From positions 4,508,001-4,572,000 of the forward strand of contig NZ_CP077091.1 of NCBI RefSeq assembly GCF_014268595.2: a stretch of DNA of 64,000 bases, written 5' to 3'. The notes under the pieces are model-generated. The model ran no database searches and was not told the origin of the DNA. It saw only the letters and a program-made list of their open reading frames with translations. The DNA is from Pseudomonas hamedanensis (GTDB lineage Bacteria > Pseudomonadota > Gammaproteobacteria > Pseudomonadales > Pseudomonadaceae). Below, one piece after another: positions 37,347 to 48,084 of the stretch (position 1 is the first letter of the stretch; every line of letters starts with the position of its first letter). The translations under genes and the position numbers were made by a program.

Positions 37347-38159
37347 TCACCGCGCGCCGCTTTCCTGCTGCTCAACGGTTTTGCCGTTGGCCGTGGCAGA
37401 GCGTATCGGCGCACTGCCGGCAGGTGCGGCTCCGTAGCGTGCGCTCAGTTCGGCGTAGGCAGGTTCACGCTTGAAACGCTTGAGTTCGGCGCCGAAACGC
37501 TGCACCAGCAAGTCCATGCCCGCATTGCGCCGAACCGCCAAAAATTGGCTCTGACGGCTGATGACGGTGGGGTTTTCGCTGATTTGCGCGCGCAAACCCA
37601 ACTGATCGAGCAAATGCTGACCGACGCGACGGTCAGTGATCAACAGATCGATGCGGCCACGCACCAGCTTGCCGAAATTGGCTTCATGGGTCGGTGCAGG
37701 TTCGCGAGTAAACAGGTCCGACTGGCTGAAATCGGGACTGTACAGATAGCCCGGCGAGGTGCCGATGGTCAGGCCTTTGAGTTGTTCGAGCGTGTTGAAC
37801 GGGTGCGGGCGCTCATTGGCGTAGAACATCACGAACTCGACGTCCGACAGCGGCTCGCTGGGGTAGAGCAGGGTGGCGTCGCGCTCATCGCTGTGAAAGA
37901 TGTCCAGCGCACCGTCGGCCTGACCGGATTCAAGCATCGACAGGCAACGCTTCCACGGCAGGAACTGCCATTCGACGTCAATGCCCAGGCGCTTGAACAC
38001 GATGGCCGTGGTTTCGTAATCCAGACCGAGACTTCGGCCATCCTCTTCGTACACGTAAGGCGCCCACGGCTCGGTGACAATACGCAGCTTCTCGCCTCGA
38101 GCGGCGAAGCTCAGGCAAGCAAAAACCAGCACGGCGAATAATTGCGTGATCAAAGGCAT
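37347..38159 (-). CDS. Periplasmic solute-binding protein (SBP_bac_3 type)
   Basis: A 270-residue protein with a signal peptide (about 1-22) and the amino-acid-binding fold: LRIVTEPWAPYVYEEDGRSL, then GLDYETTAIVFKRLGIDVEW and TLEQLKGLTIGTSPGYLY. No permease or ATPase is nearby, so it may be an orphan sensor-type binding protein rather than part of an ABC importer. The ligand is unknown. It lies upstream of rhlE on the same strand, separated by the rhlE leader. Confidence 0.85.
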   Translation of the reverse strand: MPLITQLFAVLVFACLSFAARGEKLRIVTEPWAPYVYEEDGRSLGLDYETTAIVFKRLGIDVEWQFLPWKRCLSMLESGQADGALDIFHSDERDATLLYPSEPLSDVEFVMFYANERPHPFNTLEQLKGLTIGTSPGYLYSPDFSQSDLFTREPAPTHEANFGKLVRGRIDLLITDRRVGQHLLDQLGLRAQISENPTVISRQSQFLAVRRNAGMDLLVQRFGAELKRFKREPAYAELSARYGAAPAGSAPIRSATANGKTVEQQESGAR

Positions 38160-38257
38160 GGCTGGAGATTACGACGAGAACCCGCAAAGAGCCAGAAAGC
38201 GCCTGCACAAGCTCTGTTTCGCGGCTCCAAACGCAAAAAATCACAGCTACGACAACT

Positions 38258-38287
38258 CCTGCAGGAGCCGCCGAAGGCTGCGATTTC
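38258..38287. repeat. Partial repeat, GGAGCCGCCGAAGGCTGCGAT type
   Basis: A single unit related to one arm of 48085-48170, in the gap between the solute-binding protein start and the metF end. Confidence 0.6.
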
Positions 38288-38322
38288 TGGACCTTGCTTG
38301 TAGCTTGTAGCTTACAGCTGCT

Positions 38323-39168
38323 TCAGCGCGGCAACTTCAGGTTATTCCAGATCGCCAGGCTAGGCTCGGCCTGGTTCATGGAATAAAAATGCAGCCCCGG
38401 TGCGCCGCCCTGCAACAGGCGTTCGCACATCTCGGTGACGACTTGCTCGCCAAAGCGCTGAATGCTGAGCGCGTCATCGCCATAGGCTTCCAGTTGCTTG
38501 CGGATCCAGCGCGGAATTTCCGCCCCGCAGGCATCGGAGAAGCGCGCGAGTTTGCTGTAGTTGGTGATCGGCATGATCCCCGGCACTACCGGAATGTCCA
38601 CGCCCAGCGCCTGCAAACGGTCGACGAAGTAGAAATAGCTGTCGGCGTTGAAGAAGTACTGGGTAATCGCGCTGTCGGCGCCGGCGCGAGCCTTGCGCAC
38701 GAAGTTGGCGAGATCGTCTTCGTAGTTGCGCGCTTGCGGATGCATCTCCGGGTAAGCGGCGACTTCGATGTGGAAGTGATCGGCGGTTTCTTCACGAATG
38801 AATTCCACCAGCTCATTGGCGTGACGCAGCTCACCGCTGGTCATGCCCATGCCGGACGGCAGGTCGCCGCGCAGGGCGACGATGCGTTTGATGCCGGCCG
38901 CCTTGTACTCGTTCAGCAGCCCGCGCAGGTCGTCCTTGCTGTCGCCGACGCACGACAGGTGCGGTGCGGCCGGTACTTTGACTTCGCTTTCCAGTTGCAG
39001 CACGGTGTTGAGGGTGCGATCACGGGTCGAACCACCAGCGCCATAGGTGCAGGAAAAGAAGTCGGGGTTGTAAGTGGCCAGCTGACGGGCAGTGGCAAGC
39101 AGTTTTTCATGCCCAGCATCGGTCTTGGTCGGGAAGAACTCGAAGCTGTAGCGACGGTCTTGGGACAT
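38323..39168 (-). CDS. metF: 5,10-methylenetetrahydrofolate reductase
   Basis: A 281-residue TIM-barrel flavoenzyme that makes 5-methyltetrahydrofolate for methionine synthesis. RRYSFEFFPTKTDAGHEKL opens the protein. SCTYGAGGSTRDRT, VALRGDLPSGMG and PGIMPITNYSKLARFSDACG are MetF signatures. The MSQDRRYS start is preferred because AAGGG lies seven bases before it; an ATG two codons upstream sits on top of that site. It is downstream of ahcY on the same strand, with a repeat between them. Confidence 0.96.
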   Translation of the reverse strand: MSQDRRYSFEFFPTKTDAGHEKLLATARQLATYNPDFFSCTYGAGGSTRDRTLNTVLQLESEVKVPAAPHLSCVGDSKDDLRGLLNEYKAAGIKRIVALRGDLPSGMGMTSGELRHANELVEFIREETADHFHIEVAAYPEMHPQARNYEDDLANFVRKARAGADSAITQYFFNADSYFYFVDRLQALGVDIPVVPGIMPITNYSKLARFSDACGAEIPRWIRKQLEAYGDDALSIQRFGEQVVTEMCERLLQGGAPGLHFYSMNQAEPSLAIWNNLKLPR

Positions 39169-39229
39169 GGTCATACCCTTGGAAACACGAAAGCCTTCGG
39201 TATGTTTCATCTGTAGGAGCGAACCTGTA

Positions 39230-39323
39230 TGTGGCGAGGGAGCTTGCTCCCGCTGGAGTGCGCAGCGCTCCCAACATCCTGGGGCCGCTTTGCAGCCCAG
39301 CGGGAGCAAGCTCCCTCGCCACA
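39230..39323. repeat. Paired palindrome, GAGGGAGCTTGCTCCC type
   Basis: TGTGGCGAGGGAGCTTGCTC and the inverse GAGCAAGCTCCCTCGCCACA flank about 55 bases between metF and ahcY. It is related to the element beside the transposase at 63864-63958. Confidence 0.9.
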
Positions 39324-39357
39324 ACAAGCCATTCCTACAAATAAAGCAGCCGGTTAC

Positions 39358-40914
<1,557 letters not shown>

Positions 40915-40940
40915 TCATTACCGTTTTTGAAACGGAAGCG

Positions 40941-40968
40941 ATTATAGCCGTCCGGGCTGATCTTCCAA
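40941..40968 (-). promoter_or_regulatory. Sigma-70 type promoter of ahcY
   Basis: TTGGAA, a 16-base spacer and a perfect TATAAT on the minus strand place the transcript start near 40934, about 165 bases upstream of the ahcY ATG and before the riboswitch. A nine-pair inverted repeat (40898-40906 with 40919-40927) lies in the first part of the leader. Confidence 0.75.
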
Positions 40969-41086
40969 AGGGTTTCTGTCGACCAAATGAAGATCGCCAA
41001 TGGCGACCATAGTCGCAGCGGCCTGGAGCCTGACTGGTCAGTCTGCCAAGATGGGCGCATCTTTCGGCAAGCGCTCAGGAGTGAAC

Positions 41087-41491
41087 ATGAATTTCCACAC
41101 CCGCAAATGGGTAAAACCCGAAGACCTCAATCCCAACGGCACCTTGTTCGGCGGTAGCCTGCTGCGCTGGATCGACGAAGAAGCGGCGATCTACGCCATC
41201 GTCCAGTTGGGCAATCAGCGCGTGGTGACCAAATACATCTCGGAAATCAACTTCGTCAGCGCCTCGCGCCAGGGCGACATCATCGAACTGGGCATCACCG
41301 CCACCGAGTTCGGCCGCACCTCGATCACCCTGACCTGCGAAGTGCGCAACAAGATCACCCGCAAGAGCATCCTCACGGTCGAGAAGATGGTTTTCGTCAA
41401 CCTGGGTGAGGACGGCCTGCCGGCACCACACGGGCGCACCGAGATAAAATATGTGAAAGACCAGTTCAAGGATGACGAAGCGGTTCAATAA
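41087..41491 (+). CDS. YciA-type acyl-CoA thioesterase
   Basis: A 134-residue single hotdog-fold thioesterase: NPNGTLFGGSLLRWIDEEAA (with the acidic catalytic position), TKYISEINFVSASRQGDIIE and TSITLTCEVRNKITRK. It is expected to hydrolyse acyl-CoA in the cytoplasm; substrate preference is unknown. The ATG follows AGGAG, and the frame continues upstream without family similarity. It is divergent from ahcY across about 320 bases that hold the riboswitch, its promoter and no other gene. Confidence 0.9.
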   Translation: MNFHTRKWVKPEDLNPNGTLFGGSLLRWIDEEAAIYAIVQLGNQRVVTKYISEINFVSASRQGDIIELGITATEFGRTSITLTCEVRNKITRKSILTVEKMVFVNLGEDGLPAPHGRTEIKYVKDQFKDDEAVQ

Positions 41492-41507
41492 GATCGGCGG
41501 CGCATTC

Positions 41508-41572
41508 TTCGCGAGCAGGCTCGCTCCCACAGGGATCACACGGTACCTGTGGGAGCGAGCCTGCTCGCGAAA
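41508..41572. repeat. REP pair after the thioesterase gene
   Basis: CTTCGCGAGCAGGCTCGCTC and GAGCGAGCCTGCTCGCGAAAG face each other across about 20 bases. Confidence 0.9.
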
Positions 41573-41668
41573 GCTGGTTTGAACGCATGAAGATTTGCCC
41601 GCTGCCTACAGAACGTATTCCCAAGCGCAACGGTCGTAGCTAAATCGTCCCCCACGGTTTCCTACGCC

Positions 41669-42589
41669 ATGACCACCCCCACTGACGGCAAGACCCCAGA
41701 CCTGTCGACCCAGGAAAAGAAAGAAATCGAGAAAAACCAGCCGCCACGCGCGGCGGTTCTGCATGAAATCATTCGTGCCCAGGGCGATCAGGAACTGGAG
41801 CGCAGCATTGCTGCGCTGTGGTGGTCGGCGCTCGCGGCCGGCCTGACCATGGGCCTGTCGCTGATGGGGATGGGCCTGCTCAACTCGCGCCTGCCCGACG
41901 GTGACGAATTCAAGGTGATCGCCAGTTTCGGCTACTGCGCAGGCTTTCTTGCGGTGATTCTCGCTCGCCAGCAATTGTTCACCGAAAACACCCTGACCGC
42001 CGTACTGCCGGTCATGACCAAACCGACCCTGCTCAATTTCGCACGGCTGATTCGCCTCTGGACGGTGGTGTTGCTCGGCAACCTGTGCGGCACGATTTTG
42101 GTGGCTTACGTGATGCTTGAGTTGCCGATCTTCGACAGCAAGACCGACCACGCTTTCCTGGAAATCGGCCGCAAGGTGATGGAGCACAGCGCCGGGCAGA
42201 TGTTCGCCAAGGGCATCGTCTCCGGCTGGATGATCGCCACCATGGTCTGGATGATTCCGTCCATGGAGAGCGCGAAGATGTGGATCATCATCCTCATCAC
42301 CTATTTCATGGCGCTCGGCGACTTCACCCATATCGTGGTCGGCTCGGCAGAAGTGTCATATCTGGTCTTTGCCGGTGAACTGCCTTGGGGTGATTTCTGG
42401 GCGGTATTTGCTGGACCGACATTGGCCGGGAATATCATCGGCGGCAGTTTCATTTTCGCGTTGATCAGCCATGCACAGATTCGCAGTGAGAGCGGTGCGC
42501 CGAAGGCGGATAAACCGAGCCCTGATCAAACAGGCCCGGCTCCGTTGCGCGCGAAATCCGCCTCACCTGAAAAAAGCGTCAGGCCTTGA
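41669..42589 (+). CDS. Formate/nitrite transporter family protein (YfdC-like)
   Basis: A 306-residue channel-like membrane protein with a hydrophilic N-terminus (about 1-45), six helices and a polar C-terminus. Family traits are GYCAGFLAVILARQQLFTEN, which matches the FNT pore-loop region, and MALGDFTHIVVGSAEVSYLVFAG. It is closest to E. coli YfdC rather than FocA or NirC (by memory of the family), and the ion is unknown. No clear ribosome site precedes the ATG. Its last 11 bases overlap the end of the convergent symporter gene. Confidence 0.85.
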   Translation: MTTPTDGKTPDLSTQEKKEIEKNQPPRAAVLHEIIRAQGDQELERSIAALWWSALAAGLTMGLSLMGMGLLNSRLPDGDEFKVIASFGYCAGFLAVILARQQLFTENTLTAVLPVMTKPTLLNFARLIRLWTVVLLGNLCGTILVAYVMLELPIFDSKTDHAFLEIGRKVMEHSAGQMFAKGIVSGWMIATMVWMIPSMESAKMWIIILITYFMALGDFTHIVVGSAEVSYLVFAGELPWGDFWAVFAGPTLAGNIIGGSFIFALISHAQIRSESGAPKADKPSPDQTGPAPLRAKSASPEKSVRP

Positions 42590-43868
42590 ACGTCTGGGCG
42601 GCTGGCGCCTGGGCGGGTTCGCTTTCAGGCGCCTTGAGCTGGCCTTCCCAGCGAGCGATGACCAGAGGCGCCAGCGCGTTGCCCAGCACGTTGAGCGCCG
42701 TGACCGGCATGTCCATCAAGCGATAGACGCCGGCGATGATTGCCACGCCTTCCACGGGCAACCCGGCCGCTGTCAACGTTGCTGTCAGGATGATGAACAT
42801 GAAGCCGGGCACGCCGGCCGCGCCTTTGGACGTCAGCACCATGATCAGCACCAGCATCGCCTGGTCGGACAGGCTCAGATCGATGCCGTAGGCCTGGGCA
42901 ATGAAGAGGGTGCCCAGACCGGCGAACAATGACGCGCCATCCAGATTGAATGAGTAACCCAGCGGGATGACCATGCTGGTGATAGGGCGCGGTGCGCCAT
43001 AGCGCTCCATTTTCTCGATCAGTTGCGGCATCACCGTGGCCGACGCGGCGCTGCTATAGGCCAGTATCAGTTCACTGCGGATGGCCTTGATCAGGCGGAA
43101 AAAACGGATGCCGGCTATTCGCGCCACCAGCCCCAGCACGCAAAACGCGAACAGCAGTACCGCCACGTACGTGATACCGATCAACTTGGCCAGCGGCAGC
43201 AATGCGCTGAGGCCGAAACTCGCCACGGTGACCCCGATCAGGCCGAAGATACCGATCGGCGAATAGTGCATGACCAGATGTGTGACCTTGAACATGGTGT
43301 CCGAGATCGCCTGTATCACCGCAATCAACGGTGCTTTCTGCTGTTCGGGCAGCATCGACAGGGCGCAGCCGAACAGGATGGCGAAGAACAGTACCGACAG
43401 CAGCTTGCCCTGAGACATGGCGAGAACGATGTTGTCCGGAACAATGTTGACCAGAGTGCGGCCAAGGTTCTGCGCCTCGCCCGTCGCGGCGAGGCCGGTT
43501 ACCGGTGTTTGCAGGGTGCTGCTGAAGTCTGCGCCGGCGCCGGGCTGGAAGACGTTGCCGACGATCAAACCGAAGACGATGGCAATGCTGGTGACGGTGA
43601 AGAAATACACCAGCGTCTTTATCCCGACGCGCCCCAGCGCCCGGGTGCTGCCCGCGCCGGCGATACCGACGACCATGCAGGCAAACACCAGCGGCACGAC
43701 GATCATTTTCATCAGGCGGATAAACAAGTCGCCCGCCGGCTGCAGCAAGTTGTCGATGAACCACGTCTTGTGTTCGGGAAACTGGTTAAGCAGGAGGCCG
43801 ACGATGACCCCGGCCGCGAGGCCGAGCATGATCCGGGTGACAAGGCTGGTGGGTTTTCTGTTGCGCAT
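42579..43868 (-). CDS. Dicarboxylate/amino acid:cation symporter (DAACS)
   Basis: A 429-residue transporter of the GltP/DctA fold with eight helices and two re-entrant loops. Recognised from RLMKMIVVPLVFACMVVGIA, the serine-rich loop AYSSAASATVMPQLIEKMER, GYSFNLDGASLFAGLGTLFI and a C-terminal GVYRLMDMPVTALNVLGNAL. It imports glutamate/aspartate or C4-dicarboxylates with cations; which of these is open. The start ATG follows AAGGGG. A VOC gene lies 37 bases upstream on the same strand, which suggests an operon. Confidence 0.9.
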   Translation of the reverse strand: MRNRKPTSLVTRIMLGLAAGVIVGLLLNQFPEHKTWFIDNLLQPAGDLFIRLMKMIVVPLVFACMVVGIAGAGSTRALGRVGIKTLVYFFTVTSIAIVFGLIVGNVFQPGAGADFSSTLQTPVTGLAATGEAQNLGRTLVNIVPDNIVLAMSQGKLLSVLFFAILFGCALSMLPEQQKAPLIAVIQAISDTMFKVTHLVMHYSPIGIFGLIGVTVASFGLSALLPLAKLIGITYVAVLLFAFCVLGLVARIAGIRFFRLIKAIRSELILAYSSAASATVMPQLIEKMERYGAPRPITSMVIPLGYSFNLDGASLFAGLGTLFIAQAYGIDLSLSDQAMLVLIMVLTSKGAAGVPGFMFIILTATLTAAGLPVEGVAIIAGVYRLMDMPVTALNVLGNALAPLVIARWEGQLKAPESEPAQAPAAQTFKA

Positions 43869-43905
43869 GGTGTGCCCCTTTGTTGTTGTGTTTGTTGGGG
43901 TGGAA

Positions 43906-44319
43906 TCAGTGTGCGAAGAGGTTGCTGAAGTCTTTGAAGCCTTTGACTTCGAGGGGATTGCCACTGGGGTCGAGGAAAAACATCGTGCGTTGCTCGCCGG
44001 GTTCGCCGGCAAAGCGCACCACGGGCGGGATCTCGAATCGGGTGCCGAGGTGGGTCAGGCGCTCGGCCAGTACCAGCCATTGCTCAAGTGGCAATACCAC
44101 GCCGATGTGCGGCATCAGCACTTTGTGTTCGCCGACCTGACCGGTGCGAGTCGTGGCGAAGGGCGTGCCCAGGTGCAGGGATAACTGGTTGCCGAAAAAA
44201 TCGAAGTCGATCCAGGTGTCGGTGCTGCGCCCTTCGGTGCAACCCAACACATCTCGATAAAAAATCCGCGTCTGTTCCAGGTCGCAAACATGGTATGCAG
44301 CGTGAAAGGGTCTGTTCAT
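43906..44319 (-). CDS. VOC (glyoxalase/bleomycin resistance) family protein
   Basis: A 137-residue protein with the paired beta-alpha-beta-beta-beta modules of the VOC fold. HAAYHVCDLEQTRIFYRDVLG at the start supplies a metal-binding His, and DFDFFGNQLSLHLG and FFLDPSGNPLEVKGFKD supply further ligands (His and Glu). Its substrate is unknown. It is divergent from a LysR-type gene whose longest frame overlaps its first codons, so the regulator may control VOC and the symporter. Confidence 0.85.
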   Translation of the reverse strand: MNRPFHAAYHVCDLEQTRIFYRDVLGCTEGRSTDTWIDFDFFGNQLSLHLGTPFATTRTGQVGEHKVLMPHIGVVLPLEQWLVLAERLTHLGTRFEIPPVVRFAGEPGEQRTMFFLDPSGNPLEVKGFKDFSNLFAH

Positions 44320-45207
44320 GGGAGATCCCCGAGTGAAGGAGCGCTCAGGGTAAACAGCCCGCGCGGCGAAAGCCTGATTGCGGTGGTCGAGACCGGTTCG
44401 ATTGCGGCAGCTGCGCGCCGGGAAAACCGCACGGCAGCGGCGATCAGTCAGCGTGTCCAGGCGCTGGAACGAACGCTGGGATGCGCCTTGCTGTTACGAA
44501 CGGCGCATACCGCGCGGCCATCGGATCAGTGCCTGCTGCTGATGCCGAAAATCCGCGCAATCGTTGAGCAGGCGCAGGCGTTGCATCACGATCTGAGTCG
44601 TGACGGGCTGTCGGGTGAAGTGAAGATCGGGGCGATATCGACGGCGCTGACCGGTGTGTTGCCCGGCGTGATCGAGCGTCTGGCGCAGTCGGCACCGGAG
44701 TTGAAGCTGAAGATCACCCCGGGTGATTCAAAAAGCCTCTATGAAAAGGTGCTGAGCGGTGAGCTGGATGCGGCAATTCTGGTCCGGCCACCGTTTCCAC
44801 CGCCCAAAGCTCTCGCGCTGAAGCTGCTCAAGGCCGAGCCGCTGATCCTCATCGCTCCGGCCAGTCTCAGCGAGCCGTCGCTGGTGAGTTTGCTGCGCGA
44901 GGAGCCGTTCATTCGTTATGACGCACGCTCCTGGGGTGGACAGATTGCACAGCGCTTCCTTGATGAACAATCGCTTGAGCCGACGCTTCTGTGTGAGCTG
45001 GATGCGCTGGAGACCATCGTCATGCTCGTCGCTCAGGGAATGGGCGTTTCGCTGGTGCCGCAGTGGGCCGGGATGAACCTGGACGGCGTGCAAGTGCTGC
45101 CGGTCGATAACCCGCGCTATGCGCGGGATCTGGTAGTGCTGCAGGGTTCGACGCCGCACCGTCCTGTGGCGATGCGGTATCTGCTTGAGTTGCTGTGCAG
45201 CGGCTAG
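44290..45207 (+). CDS. LysR-family transcriptional regulator with uncertain start
   Basis: The frame encodes a LysR helix-turn-helix (SLIAVVETGSIAAAARRENR, then ERTLGCALLLRTAHTARPSD) and an effector domain (GEVKIGAISTALTGVLPGVI, VAQGMGVSLVPQW). The family N-terminus (NSPRGESLIAVV) begins at 44350, where the codon is GTA, eight bases after a perfect GAAGGAG. The nearest canonical in-frame starts are ATG 44290 and GTG 44302, both inside the divergent VOC gene. Coordinates use the ATG, which would give 305 residues with a 20-residue extension. It may have lost its native start by mutation. Confidence 0.75.
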   Translation: MVCSVKGSVHGRSPSEGALRVNSPRGESLIAVVETGSIAAAARRENRTAAAISQRVQALERTLGCALLLRTAHTARPSDQCLLLMPKIRAIVEQAQALHHDLSRDGLSGEVKIGAISTALTGVLPGVIERLAQSAPELKLKITPGDSKSLYEKVLSGELDAAILVRPPFPPPKALALKLLKAEPLILIAPASLSEPSLVSLLREEPFIRYDARSWGGQIAQRFLDEQSLEPTLLCELDALETIVMLVAQGMGVSLVPQWAGMNLDGVQVLPVDNPRYARDLVVLQGSTPHRPVAMRYLLELLCSG

Positions 45208-45222
45208 CGCCGCCGCGCTCAC

Positions 45223-46458
45223 TCAGGTCGGCTGAGTCACCCGGCGTACGACTCGGCCAATCGTCAGGCCCTGAACCAGAATCGACGACAGCACGACGAT
45301 GTAGGTAATGCTCAGCAGCAGGTCGCGCTCGGCCCCCAATGGCAGCGACAGGGCCAGCGCGACCGAGACGCCGCCACGCAAACCGCCCCAGGTCAGGATG
45401 CGGATAGTGCCGGCCGGCACTGAGCGCCAGCGGCGCAGCAAGAGGATTGCCGGCGCTACGGTGAGCAGGCGCGACAGCAGAATCGCCACCGCGAGCAAAC
45501 CTGCCGCGGCCATGTGCAGCCAGTTGAACGGCAGCAGCAACAACTCCATGCCGATCAGCGCAAACAGCAAGGCGTTGAGCATGTCATCGAGCAATTCCCA
45601 GAAACCGTCGAGGTAGCGACGGGTCATGTCGTTCATCGCCAGATTGCGCCCCAGGTTGCCGATGATCAGACCGGCAACCACCATCGCGATTGGCGCCGAG
45701 ACGTGCAGCTCTGTGGACATGGCCGAGCCACCAATCACTAGGGCCAGGGTCAACATGACGGTGATCTGATGCTGCTCGACGCTTTTGATCATCCGATAGA
45801 CCAGATAGCCGATCAGCCCGCCGAACAGCACACCGCCAATCGCTTCGTGAACAAACAGCATGGCCGTGGCGCTGACGGTCGGCGTTTCGCCCAGTTGCGC
45901 GATGCCCAGCAGCACGGTGAACACCACGACCGCAGTGCCATCGTTGAACAGCGACTCGCCGACGATGGTGGTCTTCAGCGGCTTTGACGCGTTGGCGGTA
46001 CGCAACACGCCGAGTACCGCAATCGGGTCAGTCGGCGAAATCAGCGCGCCAAACAGCAGGCAATAGAGGAAGCTCACGTGCCAGCCGAACAGAGCAAAGA
46101 TGTAGAAGGCCAGGCTGCCGATCACCACGGTTGCGATCAGTACGCCGAACGTGGCCAAAAGGCCGATGGGCCAGCGGTAGCTGCGCAGGTCGTTCAGGTT
46201 GACGTGCAGGGCGCCGGCGAACAGCAGGAACGACAGCATCCAGTTCATCAGCAGATCGCCGAAGTCGATCTGGCCGATCAGTTGTTGCACGCGCTCTTCG
46301 AGGCCGGGAAAGCCGAGCACGCTGAGGCCTTGCAGAATCAGCGAGAACAGCAGCGCGGTGACCATCACGCCGATGGTCGGCGGCAGGCCGATGAAGCGGA
46401 AGTTGACGAAGGTCAGGAGGGTGGTGAGGCAGATGAAAGCGGCGACAAGTTCAAGCAT
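45223..46458 (-). CDS. CPA1-family Na+/H+ (cation:proton) antiporter
   Basis: A 411-residue membrane antiporter with about 12 helices. SPTDPIAVLGVLRTANA contains the ion-binding Asp pair. GESLFNDGTAVVVFTVLLG and ILTWGGLRGGVSVALALSLP are the NhaP/CPA1 signatures. The ATG follows AAGGACC at a normal distance; the longer frame has no similarity. There is no long cytoplasmic C-terminal tail, unlike many NhaP proteins. Role: sodium or potassium and pH homeostasis (family inference). Convergent with the LysR gene. Confidence 0.9.
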   Translation of the reverse strand: MLELVAAFICLTTLLTFVNFRFIGLPPTIGVMVTALLFSLILQGLSVLGFPGLEERVQQLIGQIDFGDLLMNWMLSFLLFAGALHVNLNDLRSYRWPIGLLATFGVLIATVVIGSLAFYIFALFGWHVSFLYCLLFGALISPTDPIAVLGVLRTANASKPLKTTIVGESLFNDGTAVVVFTVLLGIAQLGETPTVSATAMLFVHEAIGGVLFGGLIGYLVYRMIKSVEQHQITVMLTLALVIGGSAMSTELHVSAPIAMVVAGLIIGNLGRNLAMNDMTRRYLDGFWELLDDMLNALLFALIGMELLLLPFNWLHMAAAGLLAVAILLSRLLTVAPAILLLRRWRSVPAGTIRILTWGGLRGGVSVALALSLPLGAERDLLLSITYIVVLSSILVQGLTIGRVVRRVTQPT

Positions 46459-46555
46459 CCGGGGTCCTTTGGATGAAGGGTGAATGGAGCGCGACCGGAG
46501 TCTGGTCGCAGGGGTTGGATGGGCCAACAGCGGCAGGGGATACAACACAGTTCAT

Positions 46556-46687
46556 TGTGGCGAGGGGATTTATCCCCGCTCGGCGGCGAAGCCGTCGCAA
46601 CCCGGTTTATCGGTTATTCTGACAAGACCCGATTGAATGGTTTTGGGGCTGCTGCGCAGCCCAGCGGGGATAAATCCCCTCGCCACA
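46556..46687. repeat. Paired palindromic repeat, GGGGATTTATCCCC type, copy 3
   Basis: TGTGGCGAGGGGATTTATCC and GGATAAATCCCCTCGCCACA flank about 90 bases that contain inner inverted segments. It lies between two leftward genes. Confidence 0.88.
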
Positions 46688-46707
46688 GGTGGGTGGTCGC
46701 AGAGGTC

Positions 46708-47877
46708 TCAGTCGGACACATTGACCGCAGTCGCTCGCCGACGTTGCAGGTAAATGAACAACAGTGCCGTCAGCACAGTCAGCACGCCGACCAGCGCCCC
46801 GGTCCACGGCAGGTCCGCCAGATCCGCGCCGCTGGCCACAACCAGGCCGCCAATCCATGCGCCCGCCGCGTTGCCGAGGTTGAACGCGCTCTGGTTCAGG
46901 GTCGAACCCAGATTCGGCGCTTCATGGGCCTGATCGATGATCAGTAGTTGCAGGATCGGGCACAGCGCAAACGCGAAAATCCCCCACAGCACCAAGGTGA
47001 TCGCGGCCGGAACTACCGAGCGGCTGGTCTGACTGAAGGCGGCCAGAACCACCACCCCCGCCAATGCCACCCCGACCAGTGACGGCAGCAAACGGCTATC
47101 GGCCAAACGCCCGCCGAGCATGCTGCCAGCGGTCAGGCCAACGCCGAACAACAGCAGCATCACGGTCACGCCGTGGGGGCTGACGCCGGTGATGTCCTGC
47201 AGGATCGGCGCGATGTAGGTGAACACGCTGAACAGGCTGGTCGAGGCCAGCACGCTCATGCCCAGCGCCAGCAGCACGTTGGCTTTGCCCAGGACCTTGA
47301 ACTCGCTGGCGAGGTTGGCTTTGTCCATGGCGATGTGTTTCGGCAACCACAGCCATTGCGCGAGCGCGGCGATGATGCCGATCACCGACACTGCCCAGAA
47401 GGTTGAACGCCAACCGGCGTATTGGCCCAGTGCAGTGCCCAGCGGCACGCCGAGCACATTCGCCAGGGTCAGGCCGGTGAACATCATGGCAATCGCCTGG
47501 GCGCGTTTGTTCGGCGCGACCAGCCCGGCGGCAACCACCGAGCCTATGCCGAAAAACGCGCCATGACACAACGCGGTAACCACGCGCGCGGCCATCAGCG
47601 TGGCGTAGTTCGGTGCCAGCGCACACAGCACGTTGCCGAGGATGAACATCAGCGTCATGCCCAGCAGTGTTGCCTTGCGCGGCATGTTGGCCGTGCCGAT
47701 CGCCAGGATGGGCGCACCGAACACCACGCCCAGGGCGTAACCGGTGATCAGCAGGCCGGCGTGCGGAATACTCACCGCGAGGTCGCGGGCGACATCGGGG
47801 AGCAGGCCCATGATGACGAATTCAGTGGTGCCGATGCCGAACGCGGCAACAGCAAGGGCAAGCAAGGCGAGTGGCAT
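46708..47877 (-). CDS. MFS efflux transporter (DHA1 type)
   Basis: A 389-residue transporter with 12 predicted helices. It begins MPLALLALAVAAFGIGTTEF and has the DHA1 motifs VVFGAPILAIGTANMPRKATL (motif A region) and ARVVTALCHGAFFGIGSVVAAGLV. The GTTEF/GLLPD segment resembles the AraJ/sugar-efflux and drug-efflux group. The substrate is unknown. The frame is open for another 69 codons upstream, but that part is not membrane-like and contains repeat-derived sequence. Divergent from the EamA gene. Confidence 0.88.
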   Translation of the reverse strand: MPLALLALAVAAFGIGTTEFVIMGLLPDVARDLAVSIPHAGLLITGYALGVVFGAPILAIGTANMPRKATLLGMTLMFILGNVLCALAPNYATLMAARVVTALCHGAFFGIGSVVAAGLVAPNKRAQAIAMMFTGLTLANVLGVPLGTALGQYAGWRSTFWAVSVIGIIAALAQWLWLPKHIAMDKANLASEFKVLGKANVLLALGMSVLASTSLFSVFTYIAPILQDITGVSPHGVTVMLLLFGVGLTAGSMLGGRLADSRLLPSLVGVALAGVVVLAAFSQTSRSVVPAAITLVLWGIFAFALCPILQLLIIDQAHEAPNLGSTLNQSAFNLGNAAGAWIGGLVVASGADLADLPWTGALVGVLTVLTALLFIYLQRRRATAVNVSD

Positions 47878-48084
47878 GCGCAAGGTCTCTGTCGGTAGTC
47901 TTGACGCTTTGATCAGGCATACGCGTGCCAGCGACCGTTCGTGGAGGAGCGGGAGCAGGCAGCTTTTATTGGAATTTTTCGGTGTGTAGCTGAGTGCGGC
48001 GTGGTTGCTTGCAGTATAAACAGCTGCTGACACATCGCGAATCAATAATCTGACTAATCGGTTTTCGGATTTTCGGATGTCCAC

